The notes beneath the pieces were generated by a model. That model saw nothing but the letters and a program-made list of their open reading frames with translations, was not told the origin of the DNA and did not search any database. From positions 57,590,107 through 57,654,106 of the forward strand of contig NC_134829.1 of assembly GCF_004210375.1 (NCBI RefSeq): DNA of 64,000 bases, written 5' to 3'. The position numbers were made by a program, and so were the translations under genes. Origin of the DNA: Tachypleus tridentatus. Its lineage: Eukaryota > Arthropoda > Merostomata > Xiphosura > Limulidae. Shown in pieces: positions 47,855-58,931 of this stretch (within the stretch, counting starts at the first letter, position 1; every line of letters starts with the position of its first letter).

Positions 47855-49709
47855 TTTTAATATTTTGAACCATTCTTTTCTTTCAAATCGGATGGTGAGA
47901 ACGTGGAACGATATTTTCTTCATAATATCTGTTTCAGAGGGTGAGACGGCTGAGAGATATCACAGAAGTTACCGAGTTTCCCCTACACTTGTAACCACTT
48001 TCAGAAATTCGTGTGACTGTTGTGTGATAAATCAAAACAGGAACGTTATTACTTTTGAATATAATGCGTGCACTGCTGCGACATTTGAAGTGATGAAACG
48101 ACCTTCGCGTAATCATGTGACGTTCGACGAAGTATCTGACCAGCAAGTTACAACTTTTGGATAGAATGGGTTTATGAGTTTTGTTTTCTTAAATGCGTGA
48201 ACAGTTTGAAACGTCGATGCACGCGACCTTATTTGAAGATAAGTTAACGTACTTGCCAGGTTGTACAGGTAATATCTAGAGATCACGACTCCGTCAGTGT
48301 GTGTTGAGAACAACTCTTCATGCTGTGACAACTAATCACACTACATGTTTCATTCTTTAACCTATTCTTTTAAATTCCGGTCAGAACTATTGGATGGTTA
48401 TGTGCGTTATCATCTCCAACTTACCAGTGACGGAAAGAGGAAAGGCAATTCTACAACATCATTCACCACCAACTATTTGATGTACTTAATTTTACCGAAC
48501 AGTGAAATTTTCGATCATATCCTAACTCCTCCTACGTCTGAAAATGCTTACATGTTATTTCATTTGAATTGGGAATACACGCCCCTCAGAGAGAGACTCA
48601 AATGTCCTTACCACCATGTCTAGCCAATCTGAAGAAGAGAAGTATCGTCCTCCTATAGACAGCATTGTTTTCTTATAGACTTCTTGTTCTGTTTATCCCT
48701 TTTTGTCTGATTTCTTTATTTTTATAACATTTCTTCACTTAGTAAAGATATTTTACGATGCTTAATGTCTTCTCGTCTTGATCGAATCTCCTGTTTTACG
48801 TACTTATTAAAAAATTGTATTTAGTTCACTTGAATATAGTACAGACTAGACAGGTAAAATGAAATTACGATGCCAAGACCGGAGAATATTTGTTATTCTG
48901 AAGTGTTTCCTCCTTCTTGGTGCAGCTGGTTCATGTAAACGTTTTTCTTAAACAAGAATTCTTTGTTTTGGTTATGGAATTTTGTCGTGAAGAACGATGT
49001 GTAACCTAGAAAGAGGACGATAGTCTCGAAGAGTAGAAGGTTTTCGAAAATAGATGTTGCATAACAGATAAGACATCTTCTGTACATTGGGCTTTATTCC
49101 ACCGCTGTGATCTCCTACAACCCACAACTGTCAATGTACTATTACAACTTAAGCGTGTTTGGACAAGGTTATCATTTTAGGAGTTTGAGAGTCACCATGC
49201 AACTTTGTGGTATTGAACACCTTAAACAAGTTTTGTGTGACAAGAAAACATCGGCTAGAGTGAAATCGCAGAATTGGTCACAAAATAACGAATATTAAAT
49301 ATTATTTAAGACGATCCCTAATTTTGTTAATGGATTTAATAGACGTATAAAATCGCTTATTACGTTATCGTTTAATAATTCTGATAAAAAAATTAAAGCC
49401 ATGAAAATGTTCTGTTCAGTTTTGATAGAAGAGAAAAGACTGAGGAAAGAAAACTTTCGTTTTGCACGTTTCAAAGCAATTAAAGGAGGTGTGAAAACGT
49501 TTGATACTGTGGGCTCGATAAATTCGTTGAAAGACACCGTAGCACATTGGAAAAATTCTTTTGGCATTGGTAGAAAAGGAGAGTGTTATATTATTTAAAA
49601 TTAAAGGTTAAACTGTCATTATACTTGTGTTTGTTTACACTGCGAAATAAAAATTTTGGAACGTTATTGTTTCATTTAAATCTCTAACAAGAAAAATCGC
49701 GAAACGCAG

Positions 49710-49782
49710 GTGCTTGTGGTGTAGTGGTTATCACATCCGCCTAACACGCGGAAGGTCCCAGGTTCGATCCCTGGCAGGCACA
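49710..49782 (+). tRNA. tRNA-Val(AAC)
   Basis: Consensus cloverleaf with intact A and B boxes and a TTTT terminator immediately after the discriminator A. Confidence 0.96.
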
Positions 49783-51644
49783 TTTTAATATTTTGAACCA
49801 TTCTTTTCTTTTAAATCGGATGGTGAGAACGTGGAACGATATTTTCTTCATAATATCTGTTTCAGAGGGTGAGACGGCTGAGAGATATCACAGAAGTTAC
49901 CGAGTTTCCCCTACACTTGTAACCACTTTCAGAAATTCGTGTGACTGTTGTGTGATAAATCAAAACAGGAACGTTATTACTTTTGAATATAATGCGTGCA
50001 CTGCTGCGACATTTGAAGTGATGAAACGACCTTCGCGTAATCATGTGACGTTCGACGAAGTATCTGACCAGCAAGTTACAACTTTTGGATAGAATGGGTT
50101 TATGAGTTTTATTTTTCTTAAATGCGTGAACAGTTTGAAACGTCGATGCACGCGACCTTATTTGAAGATAAGTTAACGTACTTGCCAGGTTGTACAGGTA
50201 ATATCTAGAGATCACGACTCCGTCAGTGTGTGTTGAGAACAACTCTTCATGCTGTGACAACTAATCACACTACATGTTTCATTCTTTAACCTATTCTTTT
50301 AAATTCCGGTCAGAACTATTGGATGGTTATGTGCGTTATCATCTCCAACTTACCAGTGACGGAAAAGAGGAAAGGCAATTCTACAACATCATTCACCACC
50401 AACTATTTGATGTACTTAATTTTTACCGAACAGTGAAATTTTCGATCATATCCTAACTCCTCCTACGTCTGAAAATGCTTACATGTTATTTCATTTGAAT
50501 TGGGAATACACGCCCCTCAGAGAGAGACTCAAATGTCCTTACCACCATGTCTAGCCAATCTGAAGAAAAGAAGTATCGTCCTCCTATAGACAGCATTGTT
50601 TTCTTAAAGACTCCTTGTTCTGTTTATCCCTTTTGTCTGATTTCTTTATTTTTATAACATTTCTTCACTTAGTAAAGATATTTTACGATGCTTAATGTCT
50701 TCTCGTCATGATCGAATCTCCTGTTTTACGTACTTATTAAAAAATTGTATTTAGTTCACTTGAATATAGTACAGACTAGACAGGTAAAATGAAATTACGA
50801 TGCCAAGACCGGAGAATATTTGTTATTCTGAAGTGTTTCCTCCTTCTTGGTGCAGCTGGTTCATGTAAACGTTTTTCTTAAACAAGAATTCTTTGTTTTG
50901 GTTATGGAATTTTGTCGTGAAGAACGATGTGTAACCTAGAGAGAGGACGATAGTCTCGAAGAGTAGATGGTTTTCGAAAATAGATGTTGCATAACAGATA
51001 AGACATCTTCTGTACATTGGGCTTTATTCCACCGCTGTGATCTCCTACAACCCACAACTGTCAATGTACTATTACAACTAAAGCGTGTTTGGACAAGGTT
51101 ATCATTTTAGGAGTTTGAGAGTCACCATGCAACTTTGTCGTATTGAACACCTTAAACAAGTTTTGTGTGACAAGAAAACATCGGCTAGAGTGAAATCCCA
51201 GAATTGGTCACAAAATAACGAATATTAAATATTATTTAAGACGAACCCTAATTTTGTTAAGGGAATTTAATAGACGTATAAAATCGCTTATTACGTTATC
51301 GTTTAATAATTCTGATAAAAAAATTAAAGCCATGAAAATGTTCTGTTCAGTTTTTGATAGAAAGAGAAAAGACTGAGGAAAGAAAACTTTGCGTTTTGCA
51401 CGTTTCAAAGCAATTAAAGGAGGTGTGAAAACGTTTGATACTGTGGGCTCGATAAATTCGTTGAAAGACACCGTAGCACATTGGAAAAATTCTTTTGGCA
51501 TTGGTAGAAAAAGGAGAGTGTTATATTATTTAAAATTAAAGGTTAAACTGTCATTATACTTGTGTTTGTTTACACTGCGAAATAAAAATTTTGGAACGTT
51601 ATTGTTTCATTTAAATCTCTAACAAGAAAAATCGCGAAACGCAG

Positions 51645-51717
51645 GTGCTTGTGGTGTAGTGGTTATCACATCCGCCTAACACGCGGAAGGTCCCAGGTTC
51701 GATCCCTGGCAGGCACA
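51645..51717 (+). tRNA. tRNA-Val(AAC)
   Basis: Consensus cloverleaf with intact A and B boxes and a TTTT terminator immediately after the discriminator A. Confidence 0.96.
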
Positions 51718-53583
51718 TTTTAATATTTTGAACCATTCTTTTTCTTTCAAATCGGATGGTGAGAACGTGGAACGATATTTTCTTCATAATATCTGTTTCA
51801 GAGGGTGAGACGGCTGAGAGATATCACAGAAGTTACCGAGTTTCCCCTACACTTGTAACCACTTTCAGAAATTCGTGTGACTGTTGTGTGATAAATCAAA
51901 ACAGGAACGTTATTACTTTTGAATATAATGCGTGCACTGCTGCGACATTTGAAGTGATGAAACGACCTTCGCGTAATCATGTGACGTTCGACGAAGTATC
52001 TGACCAGCAAGTTACAACTTTTGGATAGAATGGGTTTATGAGTTTTGTTTTTCTTAAATGCGTGAACAGTTTGAAACGTCGATGCACGCGACCTTAGTTG
52101 AAGATAAGTTAACGTACTTGCCAGGTTGTACAGGTAATATCTAGAGATCACGACTCCGTCAGTGTGTGTTGAGAACAACTCTTCATGCTGTGACAACTAA
52201 TCACACTACATGTTTCATTCTTTAACCTATTCTTTTAAATTCCGGTCAGAACTATTGGATGGTTATGTGCGTTATCATCTCCAACTTACCAGTGACGGAA
52301 AAGAGGAAAGGCAATTCTACAACATCATTCACCACCAACTATTTGATGTACTTAATTTTTTACCGAACAGTGAAATTTTCGATCATATCCTAACTCCTCC
52401 TACGTCTGAAAATGCTTACATGTTATTTCATTTGAATTGGGAATACACGCCCCTCAGAGAGCGACTCAAATGTCCTTACCACCATGTCTAGCCGATCTAA
52501 AGAAAAGAAGTATCGTCCTCCTATAGACAGCATTGTTTTCTTAAAGACTCCTTGTTCTGTTTCTCCCTTTTTTGTCTGATTTCTTTATTTTTATAACATT
52601 TCTTCACTTAGTAAAGATATTTTACGATGCTTAATGTCTTCTCGTCATGATCGAATCTCCTGTTTTAAGTACTTATTAAAAAATTGTAATTAGTTCACTT
52701 GAATATAGTACAGAATAGACAGGTAAAATGAAATTACGATGCCAAGACCGGAGAATATTTGTTATTCTGAAGTGTTTCCTCCTTCTTGGTGCAGCTGGTT
52801 CATGTAAACGTTTTTCTTAAACAAGAATTCTTTGTTTTGGTTATGGAATTTTGTCGTGAAGAACGATGTGTAACCTAGAGAGAGGACGATAGTCTCGATG
52901 AGTAGATGGTTTTCGAAAATAGATGTTGCATAAGAGATAAGACATCTTCTGTACATTGGGCGTTATTCTACCGCTGTGATCTCCTACAACCCACAACTGT
53001 CAATGTACTATTACAACTTAAGCGTGTTTGGACAAGGTTATCATTTTAGGAGTTTGAGAGTCACCATGCAACTTTGTCGTATTGAACACCTTAAACAAGT
53101 TTTGTGTGACAAGAAAACATCGGCTAGAGTGAAATCCCAGAATTGGTCACAAAATAACAAATATTAAATATTATTTAAGACGAACCCTAATTTTGTTAAG
53201 GGAATTTAATAGACGTATAAAATCGCTTATTACGTTATCGTTTAATAATTCTGATAAAAGAATTAAAGCCATGAAAATGTTCTGTTCAGTTTTTGATAGA
53301 AAGAGAAAAGACTGAGGAAAGAAAACTTTGCGTTTTGCACGTTTCAAAGCAATTAAAGGAGGTGTGAAAACGTTTGATACTGTGAGCTCGATAAATTCGT
53401 TGAAAGACACCGTAGCACATTGGAAAAATTCTTTTGGCATTGGTAGAAAAAGGAGAGTGTTATATTATTTAAAATTAAAGGTTAAACTGTCATTATACTT
53501 GTGTTTGTTTACACTGCGAAATAAAAATTTTGGAACGTTATTGTTTTATTTAAATCTCTAACAAGAAAATTCGCGAAATGCAG

Positions 53584-53656
53584 GTACTTGTGGTGTAGTG
53601 GTTATCATATCCGCCTAACACGCGGAAGGTCCCAGGTTCCATCCCTGGCGGGCACA
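53584..53656 (+). pseudogene. tRNA-Val(AAC), probably degenerate
   Basis: Several changes from consensus: acceptor GTACTTG leaves A3 unpaired with C, the D stem reads CAT for CAC, and the acceptor 3' strand is CGGGCAC. In the B box TTCG is TTCC, which alters the T loop and the TFIIIC site. Anticodon AAC and TTTT remain. Probably poorly transcribed and unstable. Confidence 0.75.
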
Positions 53657-55522
53657 TTTTAATATTTTGAACCATTCTTTTTCTTTTAAATCGGATGGTG
53701 AGAACGTGGAACGATATTTTCTGCATAATATCTGTTTCAGAGGGTGAGACGGCTGAGAGATATCACAGAAGTTACCGAGTTTCCCCCTACACTTGTAACC
53801 ACTTTCAGAAATTCGTGTGACTGTTGTGTGATAAATCAAAACAGGAACGTTATTACTTTTGAATATAATGCGTGCACTGCTGCGACATTTGAAGTGATGA
53901 AACGACCTTCGCGTAATCATGTGACGTTCGACGAAGTATCTGACCAGCAAGTTACAACTTTTGGATAGAATGGGTTTATGAGTTTTGTTTTTCTTAAATG
54001 CGTGAACAGTTTGAAACGTCGATGCACGCGACCTTAGTTGAAGATAAGTTAACGTACTTGCCAATTTGTACAGGTAATATCTAGAGATCACGACTCCGTC
54101 AGTGTGTGTTGAGAACAACTCTTCATGATGTGACAACTAATCACACTACATGTTTCATTCTTTAACCTATTCTTTTAAATTCCGGTCAGAACTATTGGAT
54201 GGTTATGTGCGTTATCATCTCCAACTTACCAGTGACGGAAAAGAGGAAAGGCAATTCTACAACATCATTCACCACCAACTATTTGATGTACTTAATTTTT
54301 ACCGAACAGTGAAATTGTCGATCATATCCTAGCTCCTCCTACGTCTGAAAATGCTTACATGTTATTTCATTTGAATTGCGAATACACGCCCTTCAGAGAG
54401 CGACTCAAATGTCCTTACCACCATGTCTAGCCAATCTAAAGAAAAGAAGTATCGTCCTCCTATAGACAGCATTGTTTTCTTAAAGACTCCTTGTTCTGTT
54501 TATCCCTTTTTGTCTGATTTCTTTATTTTTATAACATTTCTTCACTTAGTAAAGATATTTTACGATGCTTAATGTCTTCTCGTCATGATCGAATCTCCTG
54601 TTTTAAGTACTTATTAAAAAATTGTAATTAGTTCACTTGAATATAGTACAGAATAGACAGGTAAAATGAAATTACGATGCCAAGACCGGAGAATATTTGT
54701 TATTCTGAAGTGTTTCCTCCTTCTTGGTGCAGCTGGTTCATGTAAACGTTTTTCTTAAACAAGAATTCTTTGTTTTGGTTATGGAATTTTGTCGTGAAGA
54801 ACGATGTGTAACCTAGAGAGAGGACGATAGTCTCGATGAGTAGATGGTTTTCGAAAATAGATGTTGCATAAGAGATAAGACATCTTCTGTACATTGGGCG
54901 TTATTCTACCGCTGTGATCTCCTACAACCCACAACTGTCAATGTACTATTACAACTTAAGCGTGTTTGGACAAGGTTATCATTTTAGGAGTTTGAGAGTC
55001 ACCATGCAACTTTGTCGTATTGAACACCTTAAACAAGTTTTGTGTGACAAGAAAACATCGGCTAGAGTGAAATCCCAGAATTGGTCACAAAATAACGAAT
55101 ATTAAATATTATTTAAGACGAACCCTAATTTTGTTAAGGGAATTTAATAGACGTATAAAATCGCTTATTACGTTATCGTTTAATAATTCTGATAAAAGAA
55201 TTAAAGCCATGAAAATGTTCTGTTCAGTTTTTTGATAGAAAGAGAAAAGACTGAGGAAAGAAAACTTTGCGTTTTGCACGTTTCAAAGCAATTAAAGGAG
55301 GTGTGAAAACGTTTGATACTGTGAGCTCGATAAATTCGTTGAAAGACACCGTAGCACATTGGAAAAATTCTTTTGGCATTGGTAGAAAAAGGAGAGTGTT
55401 ATATTATTTAAAATTAAAGGTTAAACTGTCATTATACTTGTGTTTGTTTACACTGCGAAATAAAAATTTTGGAACGTTATTGTTTTATTTAAATCTCTAA
55501 CAAGAAAATTCGCGAAACGCAG

Positions 55523-55595
55523 GTACTTGTGGTGTAGTGGTTATCATATCCGCCTAACACGCGGAAGGTCCCAGGTTCGATCCCTGGCAGGCACA
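55523..55595 (+). tRNA. tRNA-Val(AAC), acceptor and D-stem variant
   Basis: Shares the G3-to-A acceptor change and the CAT-for-CAC D-stem change with the copy at 53584, but has a normal B box and T arm. TTTT present. Function doubtful because of the A-C mismatch in the acceptor. Confidence 0.75.
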
Positions 55596-57460
55596 TTTTA
55601 ATATTTTGAACCATTCTTTTTCTTTTAAATCGGATGGTGAGAACGTGGAACGATATTTTCTTCATAATATCTGTTTCAGAGGGTGAGACGGCTGAGAGAT
55701 ATCACAGAAGTTACCGAGTTTCCCCCTACACTTGTAACCACTTTCAGAAATTCGTGTGACTGTTGTGTGATAAATCAAAACAGGAACGTTATTACTTTTG
55801 AATATAATGCGTGCACTGCTGCGACATTTGAAGTGATGAAACGACCTTCGCGTAATCATGTGACGTTCGACGAAGTATCTGACCAGCAAGTTACAACTTT
55901 TGGATAGAATGGGTTTATGAGTTTTGTTTTTCTTAAATGCGTGAACAGTTTGAAACGTCGATGCACGCGACCTTAGTTGAAGATAAGTTAACGTACTTGC
56001 CAATTTGTACAGGTAATATCTAGAGATCACGACTCCGTCAGTGTGTGTTGAGAACAACTCTTCATGATGTGACAACTAATCACACTACATGTTTCATTCT
56101 TTAACCTATTCTTTTAAATTCCGGTACGAACTATTGGATGGTTATGTGCGTTATCATCTCCAACTTACCAGTGACGGAAAAGAGGAAAGGCAATTCTACA
56201 ACATCATTCACCACCAACTATTTGATGTACTTAATTTTTACCGAACAGTGAAATTGTCGATCATATCCTAGCTCCTCCTACGTCTGAAAATGCTTACATG
56301 TTATTTCATTTGAATTGCGAATACACGCCCTTCAGAGAGCGACTCAAATGTCCTTACCACCATGTCTAGCCGATCTAAAGAAAAGAAGTATCGTCCTCCT
56401 ATAGACAGCATTGTTTTCTTAAAGACTCCTTGTTCTGTTTATCCCTTTTTGTCTGATTTCTTTATTTTTATAACATTTCTTCACTTAGTAAAGATATTTT
56501 ACGATGCTTAATGTCTTCTCGTCATGATCGAATCTCCTGTTTTAAGTACTTATTAAAAAAATTGTAATTAGTTCACTTGAATATAGTACAGAATAGACAG
56601 GTAAAATGAAATTACGATGCCAAGACCGGAGAATATTTGTTATTCTGAAGTGTTTCCTCCTTCTTGGTGCAGCTGGTTCATGTAAACGTTTTTCTTAAAC
56701 AAGAATTCTTTGTTTTGGTTATGGAATTTTGTCGTGAAGAACGATGTGTAACCTAGAGAGAGGACGATAGTCTCGATGAGTAGATGGTTTTCGAAAATAG
56801 ATGTTGCATAAGAGATAAGACATCTTCTGTACATTGGGCGTTATTCTACCGCTGTGATCTCCTACAACCCACAACTGTCAATGTACTATTACAACTTAAG
56901 CGTGTTTGGACAAGGTTATCATTTTAGGAGTTTGAGAGTCACCATGCAACTTTGTCGTATTGAACACCTTAAACAAGTTTTGTGTGACAAGAAAACATCG
57001 GCTAGAGTGAAATCCCAGAATTGGTCACAAAATAACGAATATTAAATATTATTTAAGACGAACCCTAATTTTGTTAAGGGAATTTAATAGACGTATAAAA
57101 TCGCTTATTACGTTATCGTTTAATAATTCTGATAAAAGAATTAAAGCCATGAAAATGTTCTGTTCAGTTTTTGATAGAAAGAGAAAAGACTGAGGAAAGA
57201 AAACTTTTCGTTTTGCACGTTTCAAAGCAATTAAAGGAGGTGTGAAAACGTTTGATACTGTGAGCTCGATAAATTCGTTGAAAGACACCGTAGCACATTG
57301 GAAAAATTATTTTGGCATTGGTAGAAAAAGGAGAGTGTTATATTATTTAAAATTAAAGGTTAAACTGTCATTATACTTGTGTTTGTTTACACTGCGAAAT
57401 AAAATTTTGGAACGTTATTGTTTCATTTTAAATCTTTAACAGCAAAAATTGCGAAAGCAG

Positions 57461-57533
57461 GTGCTTGAGGTGTAGTGGTTATCACATCCGCCTAACACGC
57501 GGAATGTCCCAGGTTCGATCCCTGGCAAGCACA
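57461..57533 (+). tRNA. tRNA-Val(AAC) upstream of LINE E, variant with lost terminator
   Basis: A complete tRNA immediately before LINE E, with the same three variants as the tRNA before LINE C (A at position 8, AATGTCC, CAAGCAC). Only TTT remains of the terminator (57534-57536) before the element begins. The next T-run is TTTTT at 57573-57577 in the LINE 5' UTR, so a Pol III transcript would extend about 40 bases into the element. Confidence 0.88.
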
Positions 57534-57550
57534 TTTGGAAAGCGCCGGTT

Positions 57551-57562
57551 CTCGTCAACGAG
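57551..57562 (+). promoter_or_regulatory. Short palindrome in the LINE 5' UTR
   Basis: CTCGTCAACGAG, a 5-bp stem with a 2-base centre, lies 14 bases from the element's 5' end. It is perfect in C and E and altered in A. It is too short to assign a function, and I could not fit an HDV-like ribozyme to this region. Confidence 0.35.
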
Positions 57563-57674
57563 TACAGACGTGTTTTTCGAGCTCCTCATTGCCTTAGTGT
57601 AAATTTAACAGCTAAGCCTGGTGAGTGTGTAGTTCTTTTTTTGCTAGATTTTGTATTTTTCAAGTTGTTTGACG

Positions 57675-58768
57675 ATGTCTTCATCAACCAAGAAGGTCAT
57701 GGAAGTTATGCGTCGTACAGTTTTGTTGAAACGACTAATTCAAGCCATGGGGACGTTATCCATTCTGTTATTTCTACGTTTGGTGCAGCTTCGGTCACTG
57801 CTGTAGTTCCTCGCCCGGGTGGATATGAGGTAACTTTTGTTCTTTCCGACGATGTGGACCTGGCTATAGATGCTGGTCTAACTGTAAATGGTGTGCACTG
57901 TTCGGCTAATGGTGTCACTAAACGTACTATTACTGTGTCATTTATGGACGTACCCGAATATATCGACGATGATATTATACTAAATAAACTTAAAGATTAT
58001 GATTGTGAGGTGAAAAGCCCTATTGTGTGGAAGAGGGACCAGGGCATATACTTAGGTATACGCCATGTTCGTGTGTGTTTTAGTGAGAAGTGTATCTCAT
58101 TGCCGTACGTAGTAAAGTTTTGATCCTTTGGGCAAGGCGGTAATGGTAAAAGTGAAGCATGATCGCCAGTCAAAAGTATGTAATTTATGTTTGGGGCGGA
58201 TCATCTATATCGAGATAGCCCCAGTTTATATGCCGACATTGTCATATGCAGGGACACGTCCGTCAACGTTGTCCCAAGCTTGTTGTTCCTCGAACTTCCT
58301 CTAGTGACGACGCTGAAGTGGCCACGCCTACTACTTCTCGTGACGCCGCTGAAGTAGACACGGCTGCTCCCTCTCGTGCAGTGCCTCATGATGTTGACAC
58401 CATTTCTGTTTGTCCACGCGTTGATTCGGAGGTTCCCCTTTCAAAGAAGGCTTCAGCTACCCTTCGGGTGGTGGACGATGTTTCTGCCCGACGATCGACG
58501 GTTACTGGTGGGGCCAGGGAACGGGCAAGTAGTCACCCCCCCTGCTGCAAGTCGCAATTTTGATCGTCACTTCCCGCCACTTCCGGTTAGTGGTGTGAGT
58601 ACCGCCGGCGATGTGGAGGTGCCTCTTCCTCGTCGTTGGAGGTATGCTAGTGTGGTGGCAATGTCTTCTGGTGACACTTCTAAGAAGGGCAGTGGACGAA
58701 AACGGGTGTCGGACGTGCCAATACTACGGATATCTCGGGCGAAGGCGAAGGCGGTGTCGCAGCCTTAA
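57675..58768 (+). pseudogene. LINE E ORF1: double zinc-knuckle protein (several frameshifts)
   Basis: Starts at MSSSTKK (57675). The same protein as the intact ORF1 of C, but with frame breaks near 57720, 58120, 58200 and 58545. The second knuckle (CHMQGHVRQRC) is readable near 58235-58270, and the tail ends KAVSQP at 58768. The number of breaks in an otherwise near-identical copy fits either recent decay or homopolymer errors. Confidence 0.85.
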
Positions 58769-58931
58769 ATGTGTTTTTTGTGACAGTTTGTTTGTTTCAG
58801 TTAGTGTAAGACTGTCATTTATTGTTATTTGAACTTTGTGCATGTTTGCTTAGATCTTTACATTTATTCTTGTTATTTTTGTGTTTGTGACAGTTTCCTT
58901 TCAATTCTTGTACCTTTACTTTCTCTTTAGC

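Larger units (their letters stand above)
43961..57536 (+). repeat. tRNA-Val array, right block (seven units, tRNA on plus)
   Basis: The same unit in inverted orientation. Spacing between successive tRNA starts is 1935, 1928, 1935, 1939, 1939 and 1938. Units nearest LINE E (from 52500 on) share variants with units nearest LINE C (for example TCTCGATGAG and the GTTATTCTACCGC or GTTATTCCACCGC context). This shows a partial mirror relation between the two sides of the gap. No other gene is supported in the spacers. Confidence 0.95.

Noticed and set aside
57537-57600. HDV-like self-cleaving ribozyme at the LINE 5' end, as in R2
   Set aside because: Only a 5-bp palindrome is obvious; I could not place the paired regions of an HDV fold by eye.
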